In this document: positions 8,495-16,796 of the stretch, in pieces | Layout: every line of letters begins with the position of its first letter | Numbering within the stretch: position 1 is the stretch's first letter | Source: Sulfitobacter sp. SK012 | GTDB taxonomy: Bacteria; Pseudomonadota; Alphaproteobacteria; Rhodobacterales; Rhodobacteraceae | Assembly (NCBI RefSeq): GCF_003352085.1 | Contig: NZ_CP025806.1 | Span: 43,112-107,111 of the forward strand | Length of the DNA stretch: 64,000 nt | Direction: 5' to 3' | Made by a program: the position numbers and the translations under genes | The notes under the pieces: model-generated | What the model saw: the letters and a program-made list of their open reading frames with translations, nothing else | Database searches by the model: none | Told to the model about the DNA's origin: nothing

Positions 8495-10024
8495 ATGACC
8501 CAGCCCAATTTCATTTTTATCACATCTGACCAACATCGCGGCGATTGTCTGGGCGTCGAAGGCCGTAAGGTTCGCACGCCACATCTGGATCAGTTGGCGG
8601 CCGAGGGGACTCGGTTCACGTCGGCCATTTGTCCATCGCCCGTGTGTCAGCCCTCTAGGGCGTCTATTTTGACTGGCCAGCTATGCCGGACCAACGGTGT
8701 GCATGACAACGGTATCGATCTTGATCCAGAGGTCGGCGAAAAGGGTTTTGCGGGCACTCTGGGATCGCAAGGGTACGATACGGCCTTTTTCGGAAAGGCG
8801 CATTTTTCGAGCTATGATGCGCGGCACAAGACAGGCACACCGGAAAGCGTGTTATCATCCGAAGATTATGATGACGATTGGCACGGCCCCTACATGGGCT
8901 TCCAACATATCGAAACCATGATCCACGGCCACAACTGGTTCACGCCGCAAAAACCCCCACGCGGGTTACATTTCGAACGTTTCTATTACGGCTCCGGTCG
9001 CGGAGATGAGTTGAACGAATTGTACAAACAAAACGGTGGCGACACCAAAGGGGCGGCGCAAACGTGGCACAGCCAATTACCGCTGGCCTATCACAACACA
9101 CCTTGGACCGCAGACCGCGCAATTGAGTGGATCAACCACGGGCGCGACAAAGATAAGCCCTTCATGACGTGGATCAGCTTTCCCGATCCGCACCACCCGT
9201 TTGACTGCCCCGAACCTTGGTCGCGCCTGCATGATCCCAAAGACGTGGACCTGCCGGAACACCGCACCCGTGATTTGGAAGATCGCCCGTGGTGGCACAA
9301 AGCAGCGCTTGAAAACTCCCCCCAAGGCGACGCGGAATCCATTGCTATCCGCAAGGCCTACTCGCGTATAACGCCCCAAACCGACGAGCAATTGCGCGAA
9401 ATTATTGCCAATACTTACGGGCAAATCGCGCTGATTGATCACCACATCGGGCGGATCATGAACACACTGCGCGAGGCAGGTTTGGATGAGAATACCTACA
9501 TCATCTATTCTGCCGATCACGGCGATTGGCTGGGGGATCACGGTTTGGTCCTGAAGGGGCCGATGTTCTACGAAGGCTTGCTGCGCATCCCGCTAATCGT
9601 GCGCGGCCCGAACGTGCCCGCAGGGCAGGTGGTCGATGAACCGGTGTCTAATATTGATGTCGGTCCGACCATGTTTGACCTGGCGGGTGTCACACCGGCA
9701 CTGGATCAACACGGTGAAAGCTTGCGGCCGTTTCTTGAAGGCCAAGACGCGACCCGCGATTTCGCCATGTGCGAATGGGAGCTTTTACCAAACCGCGTCG
9801 GCGTTGCCCTGTCCCTGCGCGCGGTGCGCACCAAGATCGACAAGCTGACGATGGACATGCGCTCGGGCGAGGGGGAGATGTATGATTTGGTGAAAGACCC
9901 ACACGAAATGACCAACGTGTTTGCAGACCCTGATTACGCTGAGCGCCGCGCCGAGCTTGAAGGTTATCTGGGCCAGCGCGCGGATGACATCGGCCCGATC
10001 CGCACACCTGTTGGTCCGGCCTAA
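8495..10024 (+). CDS. Formylglycine-dependent (type I) sulfatase
   Basis: The 509-residue protein is an alkaline-phosphatase-superfamily sulfatase. The active-site signature C-x-P-S-R occurs as C51-Q-P-S-R55, where Cys51 would be turned to formylglycine by FGE. Metal and sulfate ligands are visible at D12 (ITSDQHRGD) and in SADHGDWLGDHG near residue 340. There is no signal peptide, so the enzyme should act in the cytoplasm after import of the sulfate ester. It sits 15 bp after the UspA gene and just before a hydroxyacid oxidase. FGE is encoded at 12,768. The substrate is unknown; an aromatic or hydroxyacid sulfate is suggested by the context. Confidence 0.93.
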   Translation: MTQPNFIFITSDQHRGDCLGVEGRKVRTPHLDQLAAEGTRFTSAICPSPVCQPSRASILTGQLCRTNGVHDNGIDLDPEVGEKGFAGTLGSQGYDTAFFGKAHFSSYDARHKTGTPESVLSSEDYDDDWHGPYMGFQHIETMIHGHNWFTPQKPPRGLHFERFYYGSGRGDELNELYKQNGGDTKGAAQTWHSQLPLAYHNTPWTADRAIEWINHGRDKDKPFMTWISFPDPHHPFDCPEPWSRLHDPKDVDLPEHRTRDLEDRPWWHKAALENSPQGDAESIAIRKAYSRITPQTDEQLREIIANTYGQIALIDHHIGRIMNTLREAGLDENTYIIYSADHGDWLGDHGLVLKGPMFYEGLLRIPLIVRGPNVPAGQVVDEPVSNIDVGPTMFDLAGVTPALDQHGESLRPFLEGQDATRDFAMCEWELLPNRVGVALSLRAVRTKIDKLTMDMRSGEGEMYDLVKDPHEMTNVFADPDYAERRAELEGYLGQRADDIGPIRTPVGPA

Positions 10025-10027
10025 ACG

Positions 10028-11161
10028 ATGGATTATGCGAACAAGTACCCCTCTATTTGGCATCTCGCCGCCCGCGCGCGCAAACGCCTGCCGTTCTTTG
10101 CTGCGGAATATCTCGATAGCGGGACGGGTATGGAATCCTTGGTGGATCGCAACCGCCAAGGGCTTGATGCCGTCCAGCTGACCCCGCGCGTGATGGGCGG
10201 GCGATTTACGCCGAACATCGGTACTGATCTACTCGGGCAAAGCTATTCCGCGCCATTCGGGGTTGCACCTGTGGGCATGTCTGGCCTGATGTGGCCAGGG
10301 GCAGAACATATCCTTGCCCGCATGGCGCGCGATAAATCTATTCCATACGGCTTAAGTATGGTGGCAAACGAAACGCCCGAAACGGTGGCAGAAATTGCAC
10401 CGAATCAGGCCTGGATGCAGATCTACTGTCCCAAAGAACCTGAAGTTCTGGATGATCTAATAGCGCGCACCAAAGCCACCGGCATTAAAACGCTGATCGT
10501 GACCGTGGACGTGCCAGTGGGGTCGCGCCGCGAACGCCAGCTTGCTGCCGGTCTAACTGTGCCGCCCAAGATGGACGTCAAAACGCTTTGGCGTGTGGCC
10601 AAACGACCTGAATGGGCGCTCAAAACGCTCTCCTACGGGGAGCCACGTTTCAAAACGCTTGAAAGCTATTTCCCCAAAAACCAGATGCGTGAAGGCGCCA
10701 AATTGATCGGCAACATCGTCGATGGTCGCCCAGATTGGGACTATTTCGATCGCATCCGCGCTGCGTGGGATGGCAACCTTGTGCTCAAGGGTATTATGCA
10801 TGCGCAAGACGCGACCGCAGCACTGGATCACGGGGCGGACGCTATCTGGGTCTCCAACCACGGCGGGCGTCAGTTTGACGGTGCGCCGGCAGCCATTGAT
10901 GCCTTACCAGCTGTTACGAAAATCGTGGCAAGCCGCGCACCTGTGTTATTTGACAGCGGCATTCGCGGCGGTCTGGATATTGTGCGCGCGCTGTCACGTG
11001 GCGCTGATTTTTGCTTCCTCGGTCGCGGGTTTCTCTATGCAGTCGCGGCCCTTGGGGATGTGGGTGGCAATCACGCCTATGATATTCTGCGTGGTGATTT
11101 GGAAAACAACATGATCCAACTCGGCGCACGTACGCTGAATGAACTGAAAGACCTGTCATGA
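10028..11161 (+). CDS. FMN-dependent 2-hydroxyacid oxidase/dehydrogenase (LldD/mandelate dehydrogenase family)
   Basis: The 377-residue protein shows the family's TIM-barrel FMN sites: APFGVAPVGMSGLMWPGAE (75-93), MQIYCPK (130-136), K254 in LVLKGIM, the catalytic base H278 in SNHGGRQFDG with R281, and FDSGIRGG followed by GRGFLYA for the phosphate. It oxidises an L-2-hydroxyacid such as lactate or mandelate to the 2-oxoacid. It lies between two sulfatases, three bases after one and overlapping the next by ATGA, so all three are co-translated. This suggests that the desulfated product, or a side chain of it, is a 2-hydroxyacid. Confidence 0.9.
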   Translation: MDYANKYPSIWHLAARARKRLPFFAAEYLDSGTGMESLVDRNRQGLDAVQLTPRVMGGRFTPNIGTDLLGQSYSAPFGVAPVGMSGLMWPGAEHILARMARDKSIPYGLSMVANETPETVAEIAPNQAWMQIYCPKEPEVLDDLIARTKATGIKTLIVTVDVPVGSRRERQLAAGLTVPPKMDVKTLWRVAKRPEWALKTLSYGEPRFKTLESYFPKNQMREGAKLIGNIVDGRPDWDYFDRIRAAWDGNLVLKGIMHAQDATAALDHGADAIWVSNHGGRQFDGAPAAIDALPAVTKIVASRAPVLFDSGIRGGLDIVRALSRGADFCFLGRGFLYAVAALGDVGGNHAYDILRGDLENNMIQLGARTLNELKDLS

Positions 11162-12771
11162 CCAAAAACGTACTTTTTATAATGTGTGACCAGCTGCGCT
11201 ACGACTATCTGGGGTGCTCGGGTCATCCTTCGATCAAAACCCCTCATATTGATGCGCTTGCCAAGCGCGGCGTCCGGTTTGAACGGTCTTATGTGCAATC
11301 GCCCATTTGCGGCCCCAGCCGAATGAGCACCTATACCGGCCGTTACGTACGCAGCCATGGCGCTGACTTTAATAATGTTCCGTTGCGGGTTGGTGAGTGG
11401 ACGCTTGGGGACCACCTTAAGTCCATTGGGGCCCGTGCTGTTCTATGTGGCAAGACCCATGCGCGCGCTGACATTGAGGGGATGGAGCGGCTTGGGATTG
11501 ATCCAAAGAGTCCCAAAGGAAAGCACATAGGTGAAGCCGGATTTGAAGTCTGGGACAGGTTGGATGGGTTGCACCCGCCAAAGGGAAAAAGCCCAAGCCA
11601 CTACAACGACTATCTTCGAAAGAACGGGTTTGACGGTGAAAGCCCTTGGCAGGATTGGGCGGCCAGTGTCGTTGACCACGACGGGTCGATTAAGAACGGA
11701 TGGCTAAACGAAAATGCCCACCTGCCTGCACGTATCCCCGAAGAACACTCCGAGACCGCCTATAGCGCCAATCGCGCGATGGAGTTCATCGGGCAAGCGG
11801 GCGACGACCCGTGGTGTTTGCACCTAAGTTTTATCAAACCGCATTGGCCTATCGTCGCACCTGCGCCCTATCATGAAATGTACGGCCCCCGAGATGTTCT
11901 ACCTGTTGTGCGCGAGGACGCGGAGCGCGAAACGGGGCATCCGATATATCGCAGCAACCAAGATGTGCGTCACTCGACGATGTACAACCGTCCCGACGCG
12001 AGACAAAAAGTCATCGCCACTTACATGGGGCTGATCACGCAGGTCGATGATCACATCGGACGGATGATGGCGTGGCTGGAAGAGACGGACCGCCTCAAGG
12101 ATACGCTGATCATCTTTACTTCGGATCACGGCGACTATCTTGGTGATCACTGGATGGGCGAGAAGCTGTATTTCCATGACCAGTCGGTTCGGGTTCCACT
12201 GATCGTGGTTGATCCATCACCGGAGGCAGATATCACACGCGGCACAGTTGATAGCCGCCTGACAGAGGCAATTGATTTGGTCCCGACAATTGTTGACTTT
12301 ATGGGCGGCGAAGTGCGCGATCATATTCTTGAGGGGCGTTCATTGGTGCCGCTTCTGCGCGGCCAAGAAGTGGAATGGCGGACCTGCGCGTTCAGCGAGG
12401 CTGATTATGGTCGCTCGCCTGCACGCAAAAAGCTGGGTCAGCCAACGAACGACTGTCGTATCGTGATGGCCTTTGACGGCCGTTGGAAATACGTCCATTG
12501 CCCTGGTCAGAACCCGATGTTGTTTGATCTTGAAGCAGATCCACAAGAAATGACCGATTTAGGCACACACCCAAATTTTGCAGACGAACGTGCGCGTATG
12601 CAGGGTCATGTTCTGAACTGGGCTTACGGTGGGTGCAATCGGGTCACGCAAACAGATGCCTTCATCGAAAACAAACCTTCTGAATTTACCCGTGGAATTT
12701 TGGTTGGTTTTTGGGATGATGCAGACGTTGCAGAAGCGCAGGCACAACTGACGCCAGAGCAAACGGTCTAA
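11158..12771 (+). CDS. Formylglycine-dependent (type I) sulfatase, second copy
   Basis: The 537-residue protein carries C51-G-P-S-R55, the formylglycine signature, D11 of the metal site (IMCDQLRYDYLG) and TSDHGDYLGDHW near residue 325. It has no signal peptide. It differs clearly from the sulfatase at 8495, so it is a separate enzyme rather than a recent duplicate. The start overlaps the stop of the oxidase gene (ATGA), and the stop overlaps by four bases with the convergent FGE gene stop. Two sulfatases in one operon may act on different positions or different esters; this is inference. Confidence 0.93.
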   Translation: MTKNVLFIMCDQLRYDYLGCSGHPSIKTPHIDALAKRGVRFERSYVQSPICGPSRMSTYTGRYVRSHGADFNNVPLRVGEWTLGDHLKSIGARAVLCGKTHARADIEGMERLGIDPKSPKGKHIGEAGFEVWDRLDGLHPPKGKSPSHYNDYLRKNGFDGESPWQDWAASVVDHDGSIKNGWLNENAHLPARIPEEHSETAYSANRAMEFIGQAGDDPWCLHLSFIKPHWPIVAPAPYHEMYGPRDVLPVVREDAERETGHPIYRSNQDVRHSTMYNRPDARQKVIATYMGLITQVDDHIGRMMAWLEETDRLKDTLIIFTSDHGDYLGDHWMGEKLYFHDQSVRVPLIVVDPSPEADITRGTVDSRLTEAIDLVPTIVDFMGGEVRDHILEGRSLVPLLRGQEVEWRTCAFSEADYGRSPARKKLGQPTNDCRIVMAFDGRWKYVHCPGQNPMLFDLEADPQEMTDLGTHPNFADERARMQGHVLNWAYGGCNRVTQTDAFIENKPSEFTRGILVGFWDDADVAEAQAQLTPEQTV

Positions 12772-13718
12772 TCTGTCCAGACGACCCTAAACCCGTGATG
12801 GGTGGTGGCGCTGTCGGGTGATGTGCCTGACCGCGCCGCAATCCGGTAGCGATAGCAATAGGATTGGTGGCACAGGAATGATCCGCCCTTTGAGAGCTTG
12901 TATCCTTGCATCGTGAACAGCCGCGCCCGCACATTTTTCTTGAGGGATTTAATCCGGTACGCATCAGCCGTCCATTCCCAGACATTTCCGACAACATTGA
13001 ACAGGCCATAGCCGTTGGGTTCATATGACTGGGCAGGGGCCGTGGTGACGTAGCCATCCAGCCCAGTGTTGGTTTCCGGAAATTTCCCCTGCCAGATGTT
13101 GCATGGCGTATAATCGGTGTCGTTGGGCGCGGCGCTGCCCCATGGGAACGCCACATCGCCAAGGCCACCGCGTGCCGCATGTTCCCATTCTGCTTCCGTG
13201 GGCAATCTGCCACCCGCCCAGGCACAATAGGCCAGCGCATCATTCCATGACACCTGTACGACCGGATGATCTGGATGCCAGGCCTGTGCCATGGTGCCAG
13301 GGCCGTTGATATCGCGCCAGTTCGCACCATCAACGCGACGCCACCATTCAACATCAACAACGCCTTGGGTTGCTCCAATGGCCTGTGGTACCTGAGCCCA
13401 GAATACAAAGGACCAGCCGAACCGCTCGGCTTCAGTGATGTACCCTGTGGCCGCAACAAACGCCTCGAACTCGGCATTCGTTACGGTCGTCGCACCTATC
13501 CGATACGGTTTGATACGCGTTTTGCGCAGAGGTGTTTCACCATCATCTGGAATGCCCGCGTTCGCTGTGCCTAAAAGACCCGTGCGCCCCGGAATTGGCC
13601 GCGCCGCGTCGCGCAGCGTGCTTGCAGTGTTAGACAGTGTGATGGTGGATGGGCCCGCAAGGGTGCCCCCCTCGCGTGCAGGCGTACAGCAGGATTTGAT
13701 CGGTGCATCTTGGGTCAT
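12768..13718 (-). CDS. Formylglycine-generating enzyme (sulfatase-modifying factor, SUMF1/EgtB-type fold)
   Basis: The 316-residue protein matches FGE throughout: RIGATTVTNAEF near the N-terminal third, HPVVQVSWNDALAYCAWAGGRLPTEAEWE, NVVGNVWEWTAD and the C-terminal GGSFLCHQSYCYRYR. The two cysteines C283 and C288 correspond to the copper-binding pair of true FGE, absent from most other members, so this should activate the sulfatases. Start is ATG 13,718 by comparison with the pseudogene at 2351; a GTG at 13,772 would add 18 residues. It is the last gene of an operon with two dioxygenase subunits, 59 bp after them, an unusual pairing that ties desulfation to ring cleavage. Confidence 0.93.
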   Translation of the reverse strand: MTQDAPIKSCCTPAREGGTLAGPSTITLSNTASTLRDAARPIPGRTGLLGTANAGIPDDGETPLRKTRIKPYRIGATTVTNAEFEAFVAATGYITEAERFGWSFVFWAQVPQAIGATQGVVDVEWWRRVDGANWRDINGPGTMAQAWHPDHPVVQVSWNDALAYCAWAGGRLPTEAEWEHAARGGLGDVAFPWGSAAPNDTDYTPCNIWQGKFPETNTGLDGYVTTAPAQSYEPNGYGLFNVVGNVWEWTADAYRIKSLKKNVRARLFTMQGYKLSKGGSFLCHQSYCYRYRIAARSGTSPDSATTHHGFRVVWTD

Positions 13719-13777
13719 CTTAATCAGTTTACCAGCCGACCCTATGTCATCACCCAACGCGGGCAGATCCACTAAGG

Positions 13778-14446
13778 TTATTCAAAAAATGTCGCGTTTC
13801 GTCCACCGACCACAATATCAAAATCATAGGCTTCGTCCACATCGACACCGTTTGTATCTCGTGGTTTGCCGATGTTGCGTTCAAAATCATCGCCCATGAG
13901 GATCGCCATCGGGTCCGAGACATTGTTCGGCTCGTCCGGGAAGTACATCTGTGTGATCAGACGCGAGGATCCACCACTGACGGAAATATGGATATGCTTG
14001 GGCCGCCAGCGACCGATGTCAGGGCGCGCAAGATAGGCACCCGGGCTGATGGCCCAAAACCGGTAATTTCCGTCCTCATCCGTAAGGATACGGCCCATAC
14101 CAAAATGATTTTCATCCAGCTGCAGGCCGGAATGGTCCTCCACATGGCGATACCTGCCATAGTGATTGGCGCTCCACACTTCCAACAAGGCATGGCGCAC
14201 GGGTGCGCCGCTTTGGGTGCGCACAGTGCCTGTGACCTCGATCGGGACGCCATCGGCGCGCGGGCGGTCAGGGGCAGAGCGGGTCATATCCCATTCATGC
14301 GGGCCTGCGGCATACCGCGCGGATACAACCGGCACGAAGCTCTCGCGCGCGCTTGCGGGGATCAAACGCAGGCGTTCACGCGGCGTGCGTTGATCAGATG
14401 TGTTGTCGGTCGGGCCAATCCCGAGGATACGTCCTTGCTTTGTCAT
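13778..14446 (-). CDS. Intradiol ring-cleavage dioxygenase, catalytic (beta, PcaH-like) subunit
   Basis: The 222-residue protein has the fold and iron ligands of protocatechuate 3,4-dioxygenase beta subunits: a Tyr in YRFWAISPGAY, and two His in RPKHIHISV, after the LLEVWSANHYGRYRH strand. Such enzymes use Fe(III) to split a catechol between the hydroxyls, giving a muconate. It is three bases after the alpha-like gene, so a heteromeric enzyme is expected. No carboxymuconate cycloisomerase is visible nearby, so the substrate may differ from protocatechuate and the product may be handled by the lactonase at 19,365. Confidence 0.88.
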   Translation of the reverse strand: MTKQGRILGIGPTDNTSDQRTPRERLRLIPASARESFVPVVSARYAAGPHEWDMTRSAPDRPRADGVPIEVTGTVRTQSGAPVRHALLEVWSANHYGRYRHVEDHSGLQLDENHFGMGRILTDEDGNYRFWAISPGAYLARPDIGRWRPKHIHISVSGGSSRLITQMYFPDEPNNVSDPMAILMGDDFERNIGKPRDTNGVDVDEAYDFDIVVGGRNATFFE

Positions 14447-14449
14447 GTC

Positions 14450-15049
14450 TCAGCTCTCCAGATCGTCGAAAAAGGGGGTCTCGCCGTCGCCGGCCATGAT
14501 GATGTCGAACAGATACACCTCTTCACCTTTGGAGGTGCGGCCATCGTGGCGCGCTATCAATTTCGGGGCATCGTCCCCGACTGCTTGTAAAATTGGGTCT
14601 GTGGCGTTGGTGTCTTGGCCGTCAAAGAACATCTGGGTGACGATCCGGCTGATTCCGTCCGAAAATAGGGTGATGGTGATATTGGGCGCGCGACTTGTCG
14701 TGGCACCCGGCATGATGGTGCGGAATTCATAGGCGCCGCTGGCTGTGCGAATGCGCCCATAGCCCTGAAACCACGGATCAATGTCGTCGTGGCCATGGGT
14801 TGCGGGTGAACGGTAAACGCCTTTGGCGTTGGCTTGCCAAAATTCAAGGATCGCGCCATGGGCCAGATTACCGTGGCGATCAAGGATACGACCACGCAGG
14901 ACAATCGGTGTGCCGGCCGCTTGGCCAACCACACCGGGGTCAACGCGGGTCAGGTCCTCTAACGCGGGGTTTTCGAAATAAATCGGGAAATACGGCCCAC
15001 AGGTATCTTCGTTTGTCGCCGGAAGTGCATTTGGTAATTCCGTTGTCAT
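14450..15049 (-). CDS. Intradiol dioxygenase, alpha (PcaG-like, non-catalytic) subunit
   Basis: The 199-residue protein resembles protocatechuate 3,4-dioxygenase alpha chains: CGPYFPIYF at the N-terminus, ILEFWQANAKGVYRSP, and GYGRIRTASGAYEFRTIMPGA. The segment equivalent to the HxH iron ligands reads RAPNITITLF, without histidines, as expected for the structural subunit. It is first in the minus-strand operon dioxygenase alpha - beta - FGE, starting 71 bp from the divergent iclR gene, with a conserved 17-bp motif in between. It should form the active site pocket with the PcaH-like subunit. Confidence 0.87.
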   Translation of the reverse strand: MTTELPNALPATNEDTCGPYFPIYFENPALEDLTRVDPGVVGQAAGTPIVLRGRILDRHGNLAHGAILEFWQANAKGVYRSPATHGHDDIDPWFQGYGRIRTASGAYEFRTIMPGATTSRAPNITITLFSDGISRIVTQMFFDGQDTNATDPILQAVGDDAPKLIARHDGRTSKGEEVYLFDIIMAGDGETPFFDDLES

Positions 15050-15074
15050 CTTGCGTCCTCCATTGTCTTTGGTT

Positions 15075-15091
15075 TGTTTTGTATATTAAAC
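15075..15091. promoter_or_regulatory. Candidate operator, copy 1 (dioxygenase/iclR divergent region)
   Basis: TGTTTTGTATATTAAAC lies between the divergent dioxygenase operon and iclR. Sixteen of its 17 bases recur at 18,156-18,172 between the next pair of divergent operons. Location and conservation in otherwise unrelated DNA argue for a shared regulator, most simply the adjacent IclR protein. Confidence 0.65.
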
Positions 15092-15120
15092 GGTGTCTCG
15101 TCCAGTATAGGAAAAGTTGA

Positions 15121-15912
15121 ATGGTGCCCCAGTCAGATAATCATAACGTCTATTTTGTGCCGGGTCTGCACCGCGGCCTTCGGGTTCTTGAGATTTTGGG
15201 CAATGCCGAAACTCCCATGACGCTGAGCGAGATTGCCCGTGCGATGGAGTTGAGCCGATCTTCGGCCTACCGCTTGGTCTATACTTTGCGGCATATGGAA
15301 TTCATCAAAGAAGCTGAACAGGTCAAGACATTCACGCTGGGCGCGCGGGTGTTGAACCTTGGATTTGCCTATCTGAACCAGCAGCCGATGACCGCAATTG
15401 CACGAACCCATCTGGCGACGCTGCGCGACCTGACGGGTGTGTCGACCCATCTGAGCGTGCTTGAGGGGCAGGATGTGCTGTATCTTATCAGCCATCAGGC
15501 GCGGTCGAACTATGTGTCCAACATGGCGACGGGCACGCGCACGCAGGCCTATGCGTCGGCGATCGGCTGGTGTCTGCTGGGCGCGCTGGATGAGGACGCC
15601 CTGGCCGAATTCGCCATGCATCAAGAATACGTCAGATTCACCGATCACACTCCGATGACTGCTGCGGCTTTGCTGAAGGCTGTCACCCAAACGCGTGAGC
15701 GCGGGTTTGTCGTGTCCAAGGGGTTCCGCGATCCGGGTGGATCGAGCGTCGCTGTACCGGTGCGCGACAACACCGGAAGCATCGTGGCCTGCGTTAATTT
15801 GTCTGGTCCAGACAGCGGGTTCGATTTCGACCGGATTGAATCGTTCTACATCCCCGAAACGAAAGCCGCTGCTTTGCGCATTTCGCGCGAGCTTGGATAT
15901 CTGGGCGACTGA
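15121..15912 (+). CDS. IclR family transcriptional regulator
   Basis: The 263-residue protein has an N-terminal winged helix-turn-helix (VPGLHRGLRVLEIL to about residue 75, with MTLSEIARAMELSRSSAYRLV as the DNA-reading part) and a C-terminal IclR effector domain ending in VAVPVRDNTGSIVACVNLSG. IclR proteins commonly control aromatic and organic acid catabolism, including protocatechuate genes (PcaR, PcaU, PobR). It is divergent from the dioxygenase operon. The matching motif at 15,075 and 18,156 suggests that it controls both halves of the catabolic block. Effector unknown. Confidence 0.92.
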   Translation: MVPQSDNHNVYFVPGLHRGLRVLEILGNAETPMTLSEIARAMELSRSSAYRLVYTLRHMEFIKEAEQVKTFTLGARVLNLGFAYLNQQPMTAIARTHLATLRDLTGVSTHLSVLEGQDVLYLISHQARSNYVSNMATGTRTQAYASAIGWCLLGALDEDALAEFAMHQEYVRFTDHTPMTAAALLKAVTQTRERGFVVSKGFRDPGGSSVAVPVRDNTGSIVACVNLSGPDSGFDFDRIESFYIPETKAAALRISRELGYLGD

Positions 15913-15914
15913 TG

Positions 15915-16793
15915 TCACGTGGTTAGCCCCAGTATACCTCGGGCATCGTCGGGGGTGGCGAGTGTGCCGCCCAAATCATCAATCATGCGCGCGGCTTTGG
16001 TCACCAGATCGGCGTTGGACGCACAGTGTTCGCCTTTTCGAATATAGGCGGTGTCCTCCATACCGATGCGCACATGACCGCCGAGCAACCAAGCCTGCGC
16101 CAACATCGGAAACGCTGCGCGTCCGATGCCGAATGCGGCCCACTGCGTGCCTTCCGGCAATTGGCTGACAAGGTACGCCATCGTCGCGGGGTTCGCGACC
16201 GCACCAAACCGCACGCCCAGAACCATCTGCACCATCAGCGGAGTTTTGATGATACCACGCGCGACGAAATCTTTGACCATGTGCAGATCACCGCTGTCGA
16301 AGATTTCGATCTCGGGTTTGACGCCAGCCGAATAGATGCGTGCGGCCATAATTTCGAGGTTGCGGGGGCTGTTGATGACACTGGCTTGGCCGGACCACAT
16401 CGTATTGAAATCAAGGGTGCAAATATCAGGTTTCAACGCCTCTACGTGGGCGATACGTTTCTCGGGACCACACAACGTTGATCCTGCAGCGGCCACTTGT
16501 GGATCATCATCAGATGGCACAAATCGCCCGCCTTCGCCCGTTGTCAGGTTCAGCAGAACGTCGGTGTTTTCTGCACGAATACGCGCCACCAATTCTTCGT
16601 ATAGATCCATTCGCATGGAGCCTTTAGCGGTTTTCGGATCACGCACATGCAAATGTACAATCGCGGCCCCCGCAGCAGCGGCGTCTAAAGCTTGGCGCGC
16701 GATCTGTTCAGGGGTGACGGGCAAATGGGGGCTGATATCGGGCATCATCAGATTGCCAGTGACGGCCGCTGTCAGGATGGTTTTGCGTGCCAT
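15915..16793 (-). CDS. Beta-keto acid cleavage enzyme (BKACE, DUF849)
   Basis: The 292-residue TIM-barrel protein carries the zinc site H47-x-H49 in IVHLHVRD, the conserved NLTTGEGG, EIEIFDSGDLHM and GGHVRIGMEDTAYIRKGE near residues 235-250. BKACE enzymes react a beta-keto acid with acetyl-CoA to give acetoacetate and a new CoA ester. The gene follows a class III aminotransferase by three bases, as in lysine-type and amino-keto acid routes, so a substrate with both an amino and a beta-keto group is likely at some step. Acetoacetate formed could have been used by the now broken acetoacetyl-CoA synthetase near 30,200. Confidence 0.9.
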   Translation of the reverse strand: MARKTILTAAVTGNLMMPDISPHLPVTPEQIARQALDAAAAGAAIVHLHVRDPKTAKGSMRMDLYEELVARIRAENTDVLLNLTTGEGGRFVPSDDDPQVAAAGSTLCGPEKRIAHVEALKPDICTLDFNTMWSGQASVINSPRNLEIMAARIYSAGVKPEIEIFDSGDLHMVKDFVARGIIKTPLMVQMVLGVRFGAVANPATMAYLVSQLPEGTQWAAFGIGRAAFPMLAQAWLLGGHVRIGMEDTAYIRKGEHCASNADLVTKAARMIDDLGGTLATPDDARGILGLTT

Positions 16794-16796
16794 GTT

